Positions 63,330 through 64,000 of a stretch of 64,000 nt of DNA are shown here, one piece after another. The DNA lies in NCBI GenBank assembly GCA_016801845.1, contig CM028927.1, forward strand, positions 10,442,001 through 10,506,000, read 5' to 3'. Within the stretch, counting starts at the first letter, position 1; every line of letters begins with the position of its first letter. Source of the DNA: Polydactylus sextarius. Lineage: Eukaryota; Chordata; Actinopteri; Polynemidae. The notes under the pieces are model-generated. The model searched no databases. It saw only the letters and a program-made list of their open reading frames with translations, and was not told the DNA's origin. Made by a program: the position numbers and the translations under genes.

Positions 63330-64000
63330 TTCTTGCAAACAAATGCAGGCCTATTTCGAGTTCCCTAATAAGATGTTTTACTTTGTAACATTAGAAGTTT
63401 GATGTAGTTTGCTTTAAGTTTAGGTTTTGTTAGGTGTTGACAAGTTTCTTTAATTAAGGCTGTAACAACTGATTAAGGCTCTCTGCTAAAAAGAGTTGTT
63501 TGAGTGTCTAAATAAGATACGTAGTATCACTCCCTTATCCTTATTGCTAATCAACATTCGTATTTCTGTAAACGGCACACCTAGTTGATTTGGGATTAAA
63601 ATGACTGCAGTTAATGTCTATGATCAGCAATGCGGGAGTAGTGACAAAATGACAGTTCTGTTTGATGGAAAAAAAAAAAAAAAGTTGGAGAAATTGCTGG
63701 ATGAAATCCTGGAGGTTGGTAGGAATGATTTAGAACACCATGGCAGTGATTACCAGTGTCTTGGAGGAATTTGTATTTATCATCTCACGCTGTGTTTTGA
63801 CACTGAAAATTCTTTTTAGAGCTGTTCAGGTGGCTATTTCATTTTTGGGCGTGTCCTTATATATTCTGGCATTTTAAGAAGAGAGTAGCAGAGCAGTTAA
63901 TGGTTGAAAAACATTCATACAATTTTTCAATAACCTGCAAATGTGGGTGATCGCGGTGACTGGACTCGTTCAAAATACAGAAGCAATTGGTCATAATTGG
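63330..64000. other. Window end, no feature seen
   Basis: Unique-looking AT-rich sequence. A 72-codon plus-strand frame at 63601-63819 contains a poly-Lys run from an A tract and matches no family I know. Confidence 0.4.

Noticed and set aside
63601..63819. 72-codon plus-strand frame
   Set aside because: It contains a poly-Lys run from an A tract, and no recognised homology or promoter was seen.

Overview
The window looks like teleost fish nuclear DNA, probably from a spiny-rayed (percomorph) species. It is AT-rich and dominated by long introns, with many CA/GA microsatellites. It carries fish-type mobile elements: a tRNA-derived SINE, a small hAT element, and a degraded cut-and-paste element with a transposase remnant. 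There are no operons, ribosome binding sites or long open frames. Coding content comes in short exons bounded by GT/AG splice sites with matching phases.

Two genes are supported, arranged head to head. On the minus strand are the first three coding exons of a CUB-and-Sushi gene, best called csmd2: exon 1 at 36877-37051, exon 2 at 21929-22145 and exon 3 at 5042-5154. They encode a signal peptide and the whole first CUB domain. The rest of this very large gene lies beyond position 1. On the plus strand a complete seven-exon gene runs from 38696 to 58607 and encodes a predicted 400-residue protein. Its N-terminus matches human C1orf94 as I remember it. In human, C1orf94 lies immediately upstream of CSMD2 in the same divergent orientation, so homology and gene order support each other.

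Layout: 1-5041 is csmd2 intron 3 (partial); 5155-21928 is intron 2; 22146-36876 is intron 1, with GC-richer, CpG-containing sequence at about 34-37.8 kb; 37052-38695 is the shared intergenic/promoter segment; 38696-58700 is the C1orf94-like gene; 58700-64000 is its 3' flank, ending in a cluster of degraded transposons. A near-perfect RFX X-box lies 58 bp upstream of the C1orf94-like start codon, suggesting ciliary or germ-cell control of that gene.

The most useful items for follow-up are the reconstructed C1orf94-like protein, its X-box promoter, two perfect snap-back hairpins 360 bp apart in csmd2 intron 1, and the iterated-terminus transposon at 62.2-62.8 kb. I found no self-contained new molecular system. 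All homology statements rest on recognition from memory, because no search could be run.
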